Assembly: GCF_914767665.1 (NCBI RefSeq)
Contig: NC_059502.1
Span: forward strand, 5,084,001-5,148,000
Direction of reading: 5' to 3'
From: Harmonia axyridis
Taxonomy: Eukaryota; Arthropoda; Insecta; Coleoptera; Coccinellidae
Length of the DNA: 64,000 bases
The position numbers and the translations under genes were made by a program. The notes below the pieces were generated by a model. That model ran no database searches. It saw nothing but the letters and a program-made list of their open reading frames with translations, and had not been told where the DNA came from. Positions within the stretch are counted from its first letter, which is position 1. Each line of letters starts with the position of its first letter. Positions 46,422 through 57,011 of this stretch are shown one piece after another.

Positions 46422-46606
46422 AATTATTCACCTGTCTCAAATGTGATAAAACATATAGCTACAAACGTAATCTCAGACGTCACCAAAGATTGGAATGTCA
46501 AAAAAAACCCAAACTCCTGTGTCCAATTTGCAACAAGAGCTTTTTCCATAAATGTAATTTGAAAACACATCAAATTACATTGAATCATTTTGAAAAAGCG
46601 GCTTGA
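46422..46606 (+). CDS. Alternative terminal exon, C2HC plus C2H2 (pair 2, upstream member)
   Basis: 60 residues after TTTCCTTTCAG; fingers C4, C7, H20, C25 and C33, C36, H49, H55. Relative to pair 1 the finger 1 helix is YKRNLRRHQ and the finger 2 region FHKCNLKTHQIT. Stop TGA instead of TAA. The gap to the next acceptor is again 63 bases. Confidence 0.92.
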
Positions 46607-46669
46607 ATAAGGTTTGATACATAATGTTATATTTCTTCTTATATTACTTTCCTGATTTATGTTTTTTAG

Positions 46670-46773
46670 GTAAGCCGTTTTCTTGCACAAATTGCTCCAA
46701 GTCATACAAATGTAAATTCAGCCTGAAAAGACATTTGAACTTCGAGTGCAACAAAGATTCTCCATTCTCCTGA
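46670..46773 (+). pseudogene. Zinc-finger exon truncated after finger 1 by a frameshift (pair 2, downstream member)
   Basis: The acceptor GTTTTTTAG and finger 1 (C5, C8, H21, C26) are intact. A two-base deletion (TCCTGAACTG versus GCCTGCAAACTG in the copy at 47361) makes TGA where the first Cys of finger 2 should be. The shifted remnant of finger 2 runs to about 46850. It could still yield a one-finger end, like the exon at 56194. Confidence 0.85.
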
Positions 46774-47110
46774 ACTGTGCCCCAAAAAATTCAAACATTA
46801 GCACAAGTTGAACACTCATATGGCAGTATTTCATATTTCATCCACATCAAGTTGAATAGTATCAATTGTTCTGCACTGGATCAGTCTACTACTTTTTTCA
46901 ATTCAATAATCAATTATATGTTGATTGCATTAGATTCTTTCAAACTGTGTGTAATTTCAATATTAAATCATATGTTGAAGAATATTATCAGTAAATTGAA
47001 AAAAAAAAAGAGTTATTTTTTTATATGTTTGAAGAAAGTTTTGATATAGTTTCATTATCGAAATAACCATATTTTTCTGTTCATATTAAGTAGATCCAAT
47101 TTGCTTTCAG

Positions 47111-47295
47111 CATTATTCCCCTGTCTAAAATGTAATAAAACATACAGACACAAAAGTAATCTCACACGTCACCAAAAATTGGAATGTGAAAAACAGCCCA
47201 AACACGTGTGTCAAATTTGCAACAAGAGCTTTTACCATAAGTTTCATTTGAAATCACATCAAATGACGAAGTCTCATTTCGATAAAGCAGCTTGA
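47111..47295 (+). CDS. Alternative terminal exon, C2HC plus C2H2 (pair 3, upstream member)
   Basis: 60 residues after AATTTGCTTTCAG, split codon xCA. Fingers C4, C7, H20, C25 and C33-QI-C36, H49, H55. Variable regions KSNLTRHQK and YHKFHLKSHQMT. The next acceptor lies 65 bases after the stop. Confidence 0.92.
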
Positions 47296-47360
47296 GGAAG
47301 GTTTGGTACATTTCATTTAATATTTCTTCTTATATTTCCTTCCTAATTTATATTTTTCAG

Positions 47361-47545
47361 GTAAGCCGTTTCCTTGTACAAATTGTTCCAAGTCATACAA
47401 ATGCAAATTTAGCCTGAAAAGACATTTGAACTACGAGTGCAACAAAGATCCTCAATTCGCCTGCAAACTGTGCCCCAAAAAATTCAAACAGAAGCACAAA
47501 TTGAAGACTCATATGACAGTATTTCATATTTCATCCATAAGTTGA
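47361..47545 (+). CDS. Alternative terminal exon, C2HC plus C2H2 (pair 3, downstream member, intact)
   Basis: 60 residues after TATTTTTCAG. Finger 1: C5-TN-C8-x12-H21-x4-C26; finger 2: C34-KL-C37-x12-H50-x4-H55. It is the only undamaged copy of the three downstream pair members, and serves as the reference for the two broken ones. No ATG near its start. Confidence 0.92.
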
Positions 47546-48720
47546 ATAGTATCAATTTTATGTTGATTGCAATAGAGTTTTTAAAATTACACTGAGTTTT
47601 AATATGTTGATGAAGTTTCTAGTTTCTTAACTTTTTAAAAATATGGTTACGAATTTTAAATGTTTAACGCAAGTTGCCGGTTTTGTATGGCAATTTCAGT
47701 TTGGGATTTTTTTATATACGATTTAATTTGTTATGACAATTGCAGAAAAATGAAGACTAGAATGAATCTATTATTTCCAAAATTGGTTTGTTACCATCAT
47801 ACCTATTTATAATGTTTCCAAATATGAAATGAATGTTGTATCAAAATTTGACGTATTTGATTGACTTTGGCCGTTACTTGGAGGAAATTCATTTATTCAT
47901 ATAATAATAATAATAATAATAACCTTTATTCAACAAATACAAAAAAATAATGTTTCACAATAAAATAAAATGAATGAACAAGGTTCACGAGCGATAAGTG
48001 TTCTTTCACTTGTTTCGCATAAATATAAAAAGTCAATAAAAATCATTACATAAAAACATACTCATAAATAGTACCTAAAAATATAAATGACAAAAATACA
48101 CGCAAAAATAACAAACAACAGAAATAAAATAAATACACAATATGAAGAACCATAATAGGTTTCTCCCTACTTATGCACATTATAAGTAGGATTTGCACGT
48201 AAGCATCGAAATGGCGATGAATATTAAACATGAGTTCCTAATTTCCACTATTTTATTACATGAATAAAATTGGTGTCGATACACAGAATTGAACTTCTTC
48301 AGATTGTTTACATTTTGTATAATCATACTTAGTGATGAATAAATTACATATTTTCACGATAGTGAACACATATGACTAGGAAACATCGATAAAGAATAAT
48401 TATATCATTGAGATCTATTATATATTTTTATAAAGAATTTTCAAAAGTGGCTTCTCGAATTCATTCCTCACTTATAATTAATTTTACTATATTTCATTTA
48501 TTTTGTTTTTAACTCTAGTCCTTCGTTATATTCCAACTTCTAAGTTGTTTCCATATTTCTTTTCATATTTACTCAATTTTCTCCGTTTGGTTTACTTTAG
48601 ACATTAATTGTGTATATACGAAACAATTTTGGTCTTACTAACTTCGTTCTCAATTATTTAGGCCAAATCTTGCTTAAAGCTATGTGTTGATTTATTTCCT
48701 CCTTCCTTTATTTTTTTTAG
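47546..48720 (-). mobile_element. Spacer containing a 5'-truncated LINE 3' end on the complement (about 47900-48230)
   Basis: (ATA)n at 47900-47925 followed by CCTTTATTCAACAAATAC is, on the complement, the end GTTGAATAAAGG of a non-LTR element, as at 33645. The upstream limit is unclear. The rest of 47546-48720 shows nothing recognised. Confidence 0.5.
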
Positions 48721-48932
48721 GCAAGATGGGACACCACAGTTGTCATCAACTGGCAGCATATCCAAGACGTTGGGACAATACATTACACAGAAAAAGGTGT
48801 ATCAGTTGTTACAGAAAATTACGAGATATGCTGTCTTCAGTTGAGGCATCAAGGAAAACAAAAAAAGTTAATACATTCTGTCCTGATTGCAATCAAGCTT
48901 TCTGTGTCAAATGTTTCAAGGAACATCATTAA
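48721..48932 (+). CDS. Alternative terminal exon with a piggyBac-type cysteine-rich domain
   Basis: 70-codon exon (69 residues numbered from the first Lys) after CTTTATTTTTTTTAG, split codon xGC, common phase. It has no lola-type finger. The ligand pattern is H4/H5, C7, H22, RKRC26-IS-C29, then C53-PD-C56-x4-C61-VK-C64-F-x3-H68-H69. RKRC-x2-C ... FC-x2-C-x4-C-x2-CF...H matches in order and spacing the C-terminal zinc-binding domain of piggyBac transposases, which binds the transposon ends; that family usually has C-x3-CF at the end. AATAAA is at 48994-48999, about 60 bases past the stop. Inferred: a transposase-derived DNA-binding module used as an alternative end. A RING/B-box-like origin is the main alternative. 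Confidence 0.7.
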
Positions 48933-49692
48933 ATTTTCATGTTACATATTTGTTTGACAAGAAAATCTTTTTTTTGCTAACAAGATGTATATAAATAAAT
49001 AATTAAGTTATTTTTTGAGCATTTAATGCTTAATGGCTAAATTTCAAAAAGCGGTACACGTTATAAGTAAAAAGTTCCTGACGAAAAAAGAAGATGAATT
49101 TTTCTTGGTAGAAGATGAAGACATTTTTCTTCTTTTCATCATACAACATAATAATGAAATGTACGTACCTCAAATATAGGTGCCTGTTAATTAATTTATT
49201 TTATTAGCTAATTTCTTTGATTGTACCTGGTTTAGAAACTATTATTTTTATTTTGGTTGATTTTTTAATTTTTGTCATTGTTGAAATCCTTTTTTTTAAG
49301 AAATACATATACCAAAGATATAAAAAAATGAAGGCTCCACATAATATTTATATATCGAATTTATTTATTTTTTCAGTCACTCATTTATAATGAAAAATAT
49401 TGATTATCAGTCAGCAAAATGAACAATAAAAATTATTCTAATACTGGTGTTTCTCATCAAGAAAAACATATATGATTTGAATACAATGAAATTATAGTGG
49501 TGAAGCGATCTATAGTCAATTACTTGTGCTTCGAGTTTTTTTTTGCTTTTTTATGTGTTGCAGTGTTGAATTTGAATGATGTGTTTTAATGAATGCCTGA
49601 ATTTGCATTATGTTTGTTAATCAGAACGTTTTTGTGTTCGTTGTCTGATCTCATTAAAAAATTAATATTTAATTAGTATTTTTTTTCTGTAG

Positions 49693-49874
49693 GCAGAGAA
49701 ACCTCTTTTACTTGTCACCAATGTAACAAGAAATACAAATACAAGAATAATCTCTGGAGACATATACGACATGAATGCAACCAAGAACCCAAATTTTGCT
49801 GTGAAATATGTCCAAAAAGGTTCAAGCAAAAAGGACATTTGAAATCTCATTATCTCGTTCATATGCATATATAA
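49693..49874 (+). CDS. Alternative terminal exon, C2HC plus C2H2 zinc fingers
   Basis: 59 residues after TTTTTTCTGTAG, split codon xGC. Finger 1: C7-HQ-C10-x12-H23-x4-C28; finger 2: C36-EI-C39-x12-H52-x3-H56, tail MHI. A second AG four bases inside the exon would give the wrong frame. Linker ECNQEPKFCC; FKQKGHLKSH. No in-frame ATG near the start. The gap 48933-49692 holds nothing recognised. Confidence 0.92.
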
Positions 49875-50185
49875 AAACTTATATCCCAAATAAAATGATT
49901 CTGCACTGTTACTGTTTATGACGAAATAAACGGTGTTCTGTCTGAGTTTTCTGAATATTTCCCTGCAAACTTAATATCGTTTCATTTTTTTTATATCAGT
50001 ATTTTTCAATTATTATATTTATATATTATTTACCCATATTCTTTATCAGATGAAACGTTTTTAGATTATTCCATTGCAGATACATTTCAATGAATTTCTT
50101 TCTTTTAAGGTATGTGTTTGTGTCAGCCTTGTCCTTATTATCTTTACATAATCTTTCGCCTTTTATCTCTGTTTATCATTTTCAG

Positions 50186-50376
50186 AAACGTTTGGTTGTG
50201 ACCGTTGCAACAAGAGATATAAATATGTGTGCAACCTCAGACGACATCTACGGTTTGAGTGCCAAATCGAGCCGAAGTTTCAATGCAAATTTTGTCAAAA
50301 AAAATTCAAGCAAAAGGTGAATTTACACACTCACCTCAGATGTGTACATAGCTATTTCGATATAAATGTCAAGTAA
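50186..50376 (+). CDS. Alternative terminal exon, C2HC plus C2H2 zinc fingers
   Basis: 62 residues after CATTTTCAG, split codon xAA. Finger 1: C4-DR-C7-x12-H20-x4-C25; finger 2: C33-KF-C36-x12-H49-x4-H54. Closest to the exon at 49693 (shared KYK..NL.RH and KFKQK). Tail SYFDINVK. An ATG-initiated overlapping frame is out of phase with it. Confidence 0.92.
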
Positions 50377-50777
50377 GGAATTTTGTGGTCTGTTCAAATA
50401 TATGACGAAGCAACAAGATCTCCTTAATGTCAACGTGTTTATAGGATATAGTAATTTTGAGGTATTATTCATGTAGTGGAAAGATTTCCTATAAAGAATT
50501 TCATGGTACTAAGTTTTTGTACTCCCCTGGAGTTATTGATTTTGAATTCCTGCGAAAAGATTAACTATTTTCCTTCAGTGGCCACCTCATCACACAGACT
50601 TTACTCCCTGTGATTTTAAAATGGCCGTATATCTCTGACGTCTCAGGATAACTACTTGTTCAGGAAACTACTGGATTTCTTTGGGAAAAAATTGAAAAAT
50701 TTCAATTTCGTCGAGGCGTTCGCGGCTAGTTTTGAAGATGCGCCCTCTCGCAGAGGATTGGTGTCTCTTATCCCGAG

Positions 50778-51654
50778 TAGGAATTCATGGCTTGGCTTGA
50801 TTTTCAAGCTACTTGGCTTGAGCTTGACTTGAAATCAAGTCAAGCTCAAGTCAAGTAGTAGTTTTTCAATTCCAAGTCAAGTATTTATTCATCAAGTACT
50901 TGAATCATACCAAGCTACTTGATTTTCAGCAGTTTTATTGTCTAATGTCACATCAATAAAACAATGATGAAATGAGAAGGAACCTTGCAAAAAACACTTT
51001 TATTTTTTTAAGCTTATTGTATGAAATTACCTAGAATATCAACATTTTTGAAATAGATACGTAAATTAAATCACTGTGAATCATAACAAAATAAAAAATA
51101 GTAAAGAAATAAAGTTTTTCAATATTGAAAAATCTCCAGGCTTTGTTCAATTCCATAATTTTCCATCCAGGATCTAAGTCACATGGGGCATCTTATAGAT
51201 TTGTCACCTAAACTGTTGCGGGTTTTTGTAACTGTAAGAGCAGCTCTGGAAAATTGTCTTTCAACAGGAACTGCTGAAGATGCTGGCGTTGATAACAAAT
51301 CCTTGGCCATTTTGGCCAAGTTTGGAAAGATATTTCTGAAACTACCGAAATCTACCAATAGATTTCATAGAAATGTGTGAAAACTACTGATAATGTCACA
51401 CTGGCGAATGCTTCAGTCTCTCGGCGCTCAAGAAATCCCCTTATTTAGTCTAAGCGCACACGAGATTGCAGAAATATATGCCATATGATGCGTGCATATC
51501 AAGCTCAAGTAATGTCAAGTAGGTTGATATCAAGTCAAGCAATATATCTCTAAATCAAGTCCAATCAAGCTCAAGTATGTAATTTTTCACGAGCTTGATT
51601 TTCAAGTCAACTAGTTGCTTAAAATGTCAAGCAACTTGGCTTGATGAATCCCAA
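50778..51654 (-). mobile_element. Non-autonomous hAT element, copy 3, complete, inverted
   Basis: 877 bp in the opposite orientation to copies 1 and 2, with its own exact 8-base target duplication ATCCCGAG (50770-50777 and 51655-51662). Ends TAGGAATTCA and GAATCCCAA. It has extra internal sequence relative to the 698-bp copy and a diverged remnant of the transposase end on the complement near 51265-51300. Independent insertion of the same family. Confidence 0.9.
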
Positions 51655-51964
51655 ATCCCGAGATGGGATCATCAATATGGAACTCGGTGTTTCCTGCCAG
51701 ATACACCTTCCATATCCTGATCTAAATAAAACGTGTATAGTGAAATGCACGATTTGCTTCATGTCTTAGATCGTTAGATCTCGAGCTTTCGATTTAAACA
51801 TTCCAGATGTTCATCATCCGACCAAATCGACAGTTCTGATCGACAAGTGATTGGTACGTGAGTAGGCACTTTCAGTTGAGTTACCTTGTGTAGTAGCTGC
51901 ATGTATTTTTTCTTCTGACCTTTCCGTTTTGTTTTGGAATTTATTTGATTCTCCTTATTTTTAG

Positions 51965-52185
51965 TTGCATATGATGGATATTTGTGTCCCAACTGTAACA
52001 AATCATATAAGCATAGATGTAACCTGTATCGTCATCTCAAATACGAATGTCGTAAAAAAGGAACTGAAGTTTGTCCAGTTTGTAAGAAAGTTTTCAAGCA
52101 TAAACATAATATGAGAGCACATTTAATTACTGTTCATAGAGACGAAAAAGAAGAGGAAGTAGATAATAGTAATTCAATAATTTAA
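51965..52185 (+). CDS. Alternative terminal exon, C2HC plus C2H2, acidic tail
   Basis: 72 residues after CTTATTTTTAG, split codon xTT. Finger 1: C7-PN-C10-x12-H23-x4-C28; finger 2: C36-PV-C39-x12-H52-x4-H57. Tail RDEKEEEVDNSNSII is acidic. First of three relatives (with 52872 and 53633) sharing a CRKKGTEVC-like linker, KVFKHKHNM and a charged C-terminal tail. Confidence 0.92.
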
Positions 52186-52871
52186 ATGATAATTATAAAA
52201 CGGTGCAAAGATAAGTGTATAAAGAATTATCATAGTTTTGTATTGTATGTCTTTTGAGGTAATACATCGTAATTCATACTCAATTTTCTTTTCATTATCC
52301 TACACAAATCACATTGTTTAATTTCCTGATGAGTGTTATTCAAAGTCTGCTCCAAGCAATAACAACGGTTAGAAGGTAGTCTGTAGATTTTAAACGTGGT
52401 TGAAAAACCACCGACGATGTTGGATGCTCTGGTCGTCCAGCCCAATATTTGAAAAAATTTTTTTTTACTGGTCAGGTCTTGAATTTATCGAATGAAGCTT
52501 GTTCAGAGAAAGAACAGGCTATCATGTTGACCGAATATATGTTATTTTAGATTTTGAGCCGAGAATGGTCTCAAACGATTTGGGTTCGACTCACGAAAAA
52601 TATTCAAGATATGGTTATTTTCCAGGTCCTTGAATAATGGACTAAAAGAATATGTTGAATTTTTTAAATAGTATATTTTTCTTCCTGGGAGATGGAATTT
52701 ACATAATATAAGCACTTCAATGCTTAGATGTTTTCGAGGACACAACTTCGATTTTATGTTTAATTTAATATGTATGTACGGATTGTATTCGAATTTAGAT
52801 TTGATTTGTATGTTGTGTGTATTTTTTAGGAGGACTTTTTCGTTTGGTTATTCATTTTATTTTTTTTTTAG
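52186..52871 (+). other. Spacer, nothing recognised
   Basis: Contains two slightly GC-richer patches (52330-52440, 52550-52640) with short frames on the complement that resemble no family. Confidence 0.45.
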
Positions 52872-53077
52872 GTGGTTTTGAGTGTCCTAATTGCAAGAAA
52901 ACTTATAAACATAGATTCAACCTGAATCGTCATATGAGATACGAGTGTCTTAAAAAAGGAAACGTGGCTTGTCCTGTTTGTGACAAGATTTTCAAGTACA
53001 AACATAACATGAAAGCTCACTTGGATACGGTCCATAAAGATGAAAAAAAAGGGTATATTATCAGGAAAGAAATATAA
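52872..53077 (+). CDS. Alternative terminal exon, C2HC plus C2H2, basic tail
   Basis: 67 residues after TTTTTTTTTAG. Finger 1: C4-PN-C7-x12-H20-x4-C25; finger 2: C33-PV-C36-x12-H49-x4-H54. Tail KDEKKGYIIRKEI. Sister of 51965; helices differ (KHRFNLNRHM versus KHRCNLYRHL), so related but probably distinct target sites. Confidence 0.93.
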
Positions 53078-53632
53078 CTTAGAAATTATGAGTTATCAAT
53101 TGTGATGAGTTTTGAAATAAATTCTTGGATAATATGATTAATTTTTGAGGCAATTCATTTAATTTTATATTGTTTTTTTTGAATCATCGTGTTACAATAT
53201 GACAGTAGTCCATTTCCAGATTCTTGAAAAAACTTCTTTTCTTCTCTTGAATATCCTTATATGAATTTTATAAATTTAATATGCGGCGGTTTTAGAATGA
53301 GACAAATTTTTGGTTGCAACAAAAATATTCTACCACGCTAGTTCTTCTGCTTGAGAGCATTGCTGATTTTTTAACGCCTAGTGACATTAGTGAGAGGAAA
53401 CAGTGATGTTTGATGATAAAAATCATTCAGTGAAATTTAAAGCTCTTGTCAGTTTTTTTTTTCAGATATGGAAGTCATATGTATACCTGTTGTATAGCTA
53501 GAAATATCTGTGTTTATGAGAAGCTGTTTCATTCTTCCTCATATTTTTTTTTCTGCATTATATCGATTTGTATTGATAATGCATAGTTGCTTAATTTAAT
53601 ATTCTATATTAATCCAATAATATATTTTCCAG

Positions 53633-53841
53633 AAGGCAACTATGTCTGCTCAAAATGCCATAGATCATACAAATATAAGAGCACCATGAACCGTCATAAA
53701 AGATATGAGTGTAACAAAGTGGGGACCCATGTTTGCCCATTGTGTCAGAAGGTTTTCAAGCATAAACATAACATGGAAACCCATTTCTTCACTGTCCACG
53801 AAGGTACCAATAAGGACATCATTGCGAATACAAATTTTTAG
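53633..53841 (+). CDS. Alternative terminal exon, C2HC plus C2H2 zinc fingers
   Basis: 68 residues after ATATTTTCCAG, split codon xAA. Finger 1: C5-SK-C8-x12-H21-x4-C26; finger 2: C34-PL-C37-x12-H50-x4-H55. Tail EGTNKDIIANTNF. Third of the 52.0-53.8 kb group. 53842-54713 holds no recognised gene; GC-richer stretch near 54110-54220 is unexplained. Confidence 0.93.
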
Positions 53842-54713
53842 AACAAAGGCATTATCTGAAAAGATATATTTAAGTGTACATTTTAATTGACGATTTTTGA
53901 AAATAAAAATGATTATTTTAGATCGTGATTATTGACCTTAAAAAATGTATAGCATTATCCCAACACTATTCTCTTATTTATATCACATATTTGCAAATGT
54001 AATCAATAAGAGTGCGTAACTGAAACGTTCACTTTAATTGAAATATTCATCAGGTCAGTGAAAATCCTAGGAAAACATACATCTGGTGCTTTGTTGGGAC
54101 ATTTTATTGACACATGCGCAGTGAGTTGTCGAATTTTGCGGGAGGTATGACAGGTGGCACCGTCATACTGTTATCGGTGTGAAAATTGGCTTTTAAGTGA
54201 ATGTGAATTTGCGCGTGGAATTTTCATGAACTTTTTATAAATAAACGCATATGAAGTTCTTGTGTAGGTGCTGGCGATTGGACGTATATTTAAGTTTTTT
54301 TGACTTTCCGTTCTTATTCAGTATTTTCGATTTATGTTGCACATTTAGGGTGGAAATATTTCAACTGGCTTTGGTTGAACTCATGAAAAAGAAGAGTCAT
54401 TTCCTTAAGAAAATTGCGTCGTTGCCACGTCTATGGATAAGGCGGGAAATATAGGAAGTTTGAGGTTTTTTATGGTGAATAACACACTCAGTGCTGCTTA
54501 GGGATTTACTCATTTTCTGATCTAAATGGGCATTATACTCCATATTTACTAACTTTTATATGCCCCAATCAAGTTATCATGACATAATCAATGATACAAA
54601 TATTTTTTGATTGAAGGGTCTCAATCAAGATAATAACCCCACTTCATCTTTGATATATCATATTTCAGTTAATTTTTATCGCCCGTTTTATTACATTTTC
54701 GTTTTCATTTCAG

Positions 54714-54904
54714 AGTTATTTCGCTGTGCGAAATGTTCAAAAGTTTATCAGTACAAGAGTTCTCTGTTGCGTCATCAGCGATATGAGTGCTCCAAAAAAG
54801 GATACTACACTTGCTCGTATTGTGGAAAATCCTTCAAATATGAGTATAAAATGCTCCACCACAAGGAGGCTTTACATCAAATTAGACAGTCCAGTTCTTT
54901 TTGA
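54714..54904 (+). CDS. Alternative terminal exon, C2HC plus C2H2 zinc fingers
   Basis: 63 residues after TTTCATTTCAG. Finger 1: C4-AK-C7-x12-H20-x4-C25; finger 2: C33-SY-C36-x12-H49-x4-H54. The SKKGYYTC linker ties it to the preceding three exons. Two histidines (H48, H49) precede the second finger's last ligand. Tail QIRQSSSF. 54905-55757 has nothing recognised. Confidence 0.92.
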
Positions 54905-55757
54905 ATTATCCCCTCAAGTAAACTTGGGTTACATCACATTATGGAAAACTTTAGACAGTTATTTAATTTAAAGTTGGAAGACTATTATTTCAATTGTTTT
55001 TCATTCGGAAATTGACAACATTTCTTATTGATGCATATTGTATTAAATGTTTGTAGGTGATGATGTTATTAAAGTTATTTCTTTAGAGTATTTATATTTT
55101 TTCGTGTTTGTCTACAAGTTACAAAATTTTCTTAAAGTGATGTGAATCTGTGTTGATTCATATATGTAAATTTTTTACACTAATCATTGTATTGGCATTG
55201 GGCGTTTCACTTTGTGTTTGCGCCCTTAGAGACCTCATAACTGATTTTAGGTTGACAAGGTATCCAAGAGCCCAATTGTTGTATGAAAGAAGACCCAAGG
55301 GAAGACCCTAACTTTCTTGATTTTGTTAGATACCTTTTTGAATTGTTTATATTGTTACGCCAATGTATAACGTATTATTATACGTTAAATGCTTTTTTGA
55401 GTTATTCATTTTAATGAATTATGATCTCCAACTCCGCACTACATTTGAGATTGTGATTTTCAACTCGTAATTTTAGGAACAGAGATTTTTCATTTAAGGC
55501 TTCCGTACTTTACCACAGAAGTACGTGGAATATATCGTGACCAAGTTATATAGCACTCTGTTCAGGGAATGAGCGTTCAATAAATAGACAAGCTCACAAT
55601 ATAACTGAAATTAAATAGTTCTTATTGTAAATAAATCCTTGTTTTCATCAAAAAGTCTCTCAATTATTTATCTGCTGCGTAGACTGTAGAATTTTCATTT
55701 TTCCCTTTTCAACAAGTGTGCCTCTTTGTATGTCGCATTTTTCATAATTTTTTTTAG

Positions 55758-55981
55758 GTCACATCCCGTGCCCACAATGCGGACGTTTTTATAAGTATCA
55801 ACATAATTTGAGGGCCCATTTGAGGAGGGAATGTTTGAAAGAACCAAGTTATAAATGCCCAATCCAATCTTGCGAATTCAAGTGCAAAGTGAAGACGTCT
55901 TTGAAGCGACATATATTTTTTTCTAAACATGGAAACTTGCACATGGATTTACGTCTCCAATATTGGAGTCAAGTTGTATGA
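55758..55981 (+). CDS. Alternative terminal exon, C2HC plus C2H2, long tail
   Basis: 73 residues after ATTTTTTTTAG. Finger 1: C4-PQ-C7-x12-H20-x4-C25; finger 2: C33-x4-C38-x12-H51-x5-H57. A 16-residue tail ending LRLQYWSQVV follows. The exon has no early ATG and is richer in G+C than its flanks, as expected for a selected coding exon. Confidence 0.92.
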
Positions 55982-56193
55982 GACTAGAAAAATGTATATG
56001 AGAGGAAAAATTAAAATATTAACCTTTTTTTATTTTTGGTTCATCCTTTATGATAAATCTGAAGTAGAAGGAAAAAGTTTGTATGACAACTTCTGAAATT
56101 TGAAATGTTAACAAATTTGATTCTGTGGAAACATGAAATAAATCTTGCCAGACGTATTTCTGTATATGGAAATCATAATTTATTGTATTTCAG

Positions 56194-56291
56194 TGAAATA
56201 CATTTGTAAGAGATGCCACAAGACATACAAATACGGATCTAGCTTATTGGCCCATGAAATGATGTGCAAAAAACCAGTTTGGCGTAAATAA
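56194..56291 (+). CDS. Very short alternative terminal exon, one zinc finger
   Basis: Only 31 residues after TGTATTTCAG, split codon xTG. One finger, C4-KR-C7-x12-H20-x3-C24, then KKPVWRK and TAA. Spacing to the last Cys is one residue shorter than the usual H-x4-C. No second finger is found downstream in any frame. The finger core (HKTYKYGSSLLAHE) is well kept, so it may be functional or a recently truncated two-finger exon. Confidence 0.75.
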
Positions 56292-56820
56292 GGACCAAGA
56301 AATTGGATGAAATTAACAGGGAATTTTATTTTGGAGAAAATATATTATTCAAATGAAGTACTAAATTTTTTTATCTTATTTTTCATTGATTCATTTTTTT
56401 TTTGGTCATGGTTATTCATTATTAGGGCAGTTTCGGAATATTCTTCTTGTTCTTTTGTTTTCTAGATGTTATTGAGATCTATTTGGAATTTTGAAAAACT
56501 TCTGCTTTATATTATTTGTGATATCAAGAAATCTTACCTAGTTTTATATCAATATATGTATTTAATTGTAAACAAATGAAATGACATGATATTGTATGTA
56601 ACTTTGTATTGAAAATATGAGTTTAGATTTTTGCATAGCAAAGAAATTTTTCATTTTGTATTTTGTTTGAACTAACATTTAAAAATATTCAATAATGACA
56701 ATTTTTTTATGTGTGTATTTGAAGAGAAATAGTTAATAGACAGTAGTATTTGTTGCAGTCATTGTCATCGTGATATTTATCATTAATTTATGGTTTAATA
56801 ACTTGAAGATTCCATTTCAG

Positions 56821-57011
56821 AGAAATACCAATGCAACAATTGTTCAAGAACGTACAAGTACAAATCTAATCTTTTGCAACACCAGAGGAGGGAATGCAAC
56901 AAATTTGGTACCTTTTTTGAGTGTTTTGATAGTGAATGTAACTACACCACAAAAATCAAAAGTAATTTCAAAAGGCATTTACTTCGACATAATATAATAT
57001 TTCAAGATTAA
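56821..57011 (+). CDS. Alternative terminal exon, C2HC plus C2H2 zinc fingers
   Basis: 62 residues after TTCCATTTCAG. Finger 1: C4-NN-C7-x12-H20-x4-C25; finger 2: C34-x4-C39-x12-H52-x3-H56. The finger 1 stretch RTYKYKSNLLQHQ is close to 56194. Linker NKFGTFFE. The correct reading frame lacks an early ATG. 57012-58435 shows no further exon. Confidence 0.92.
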
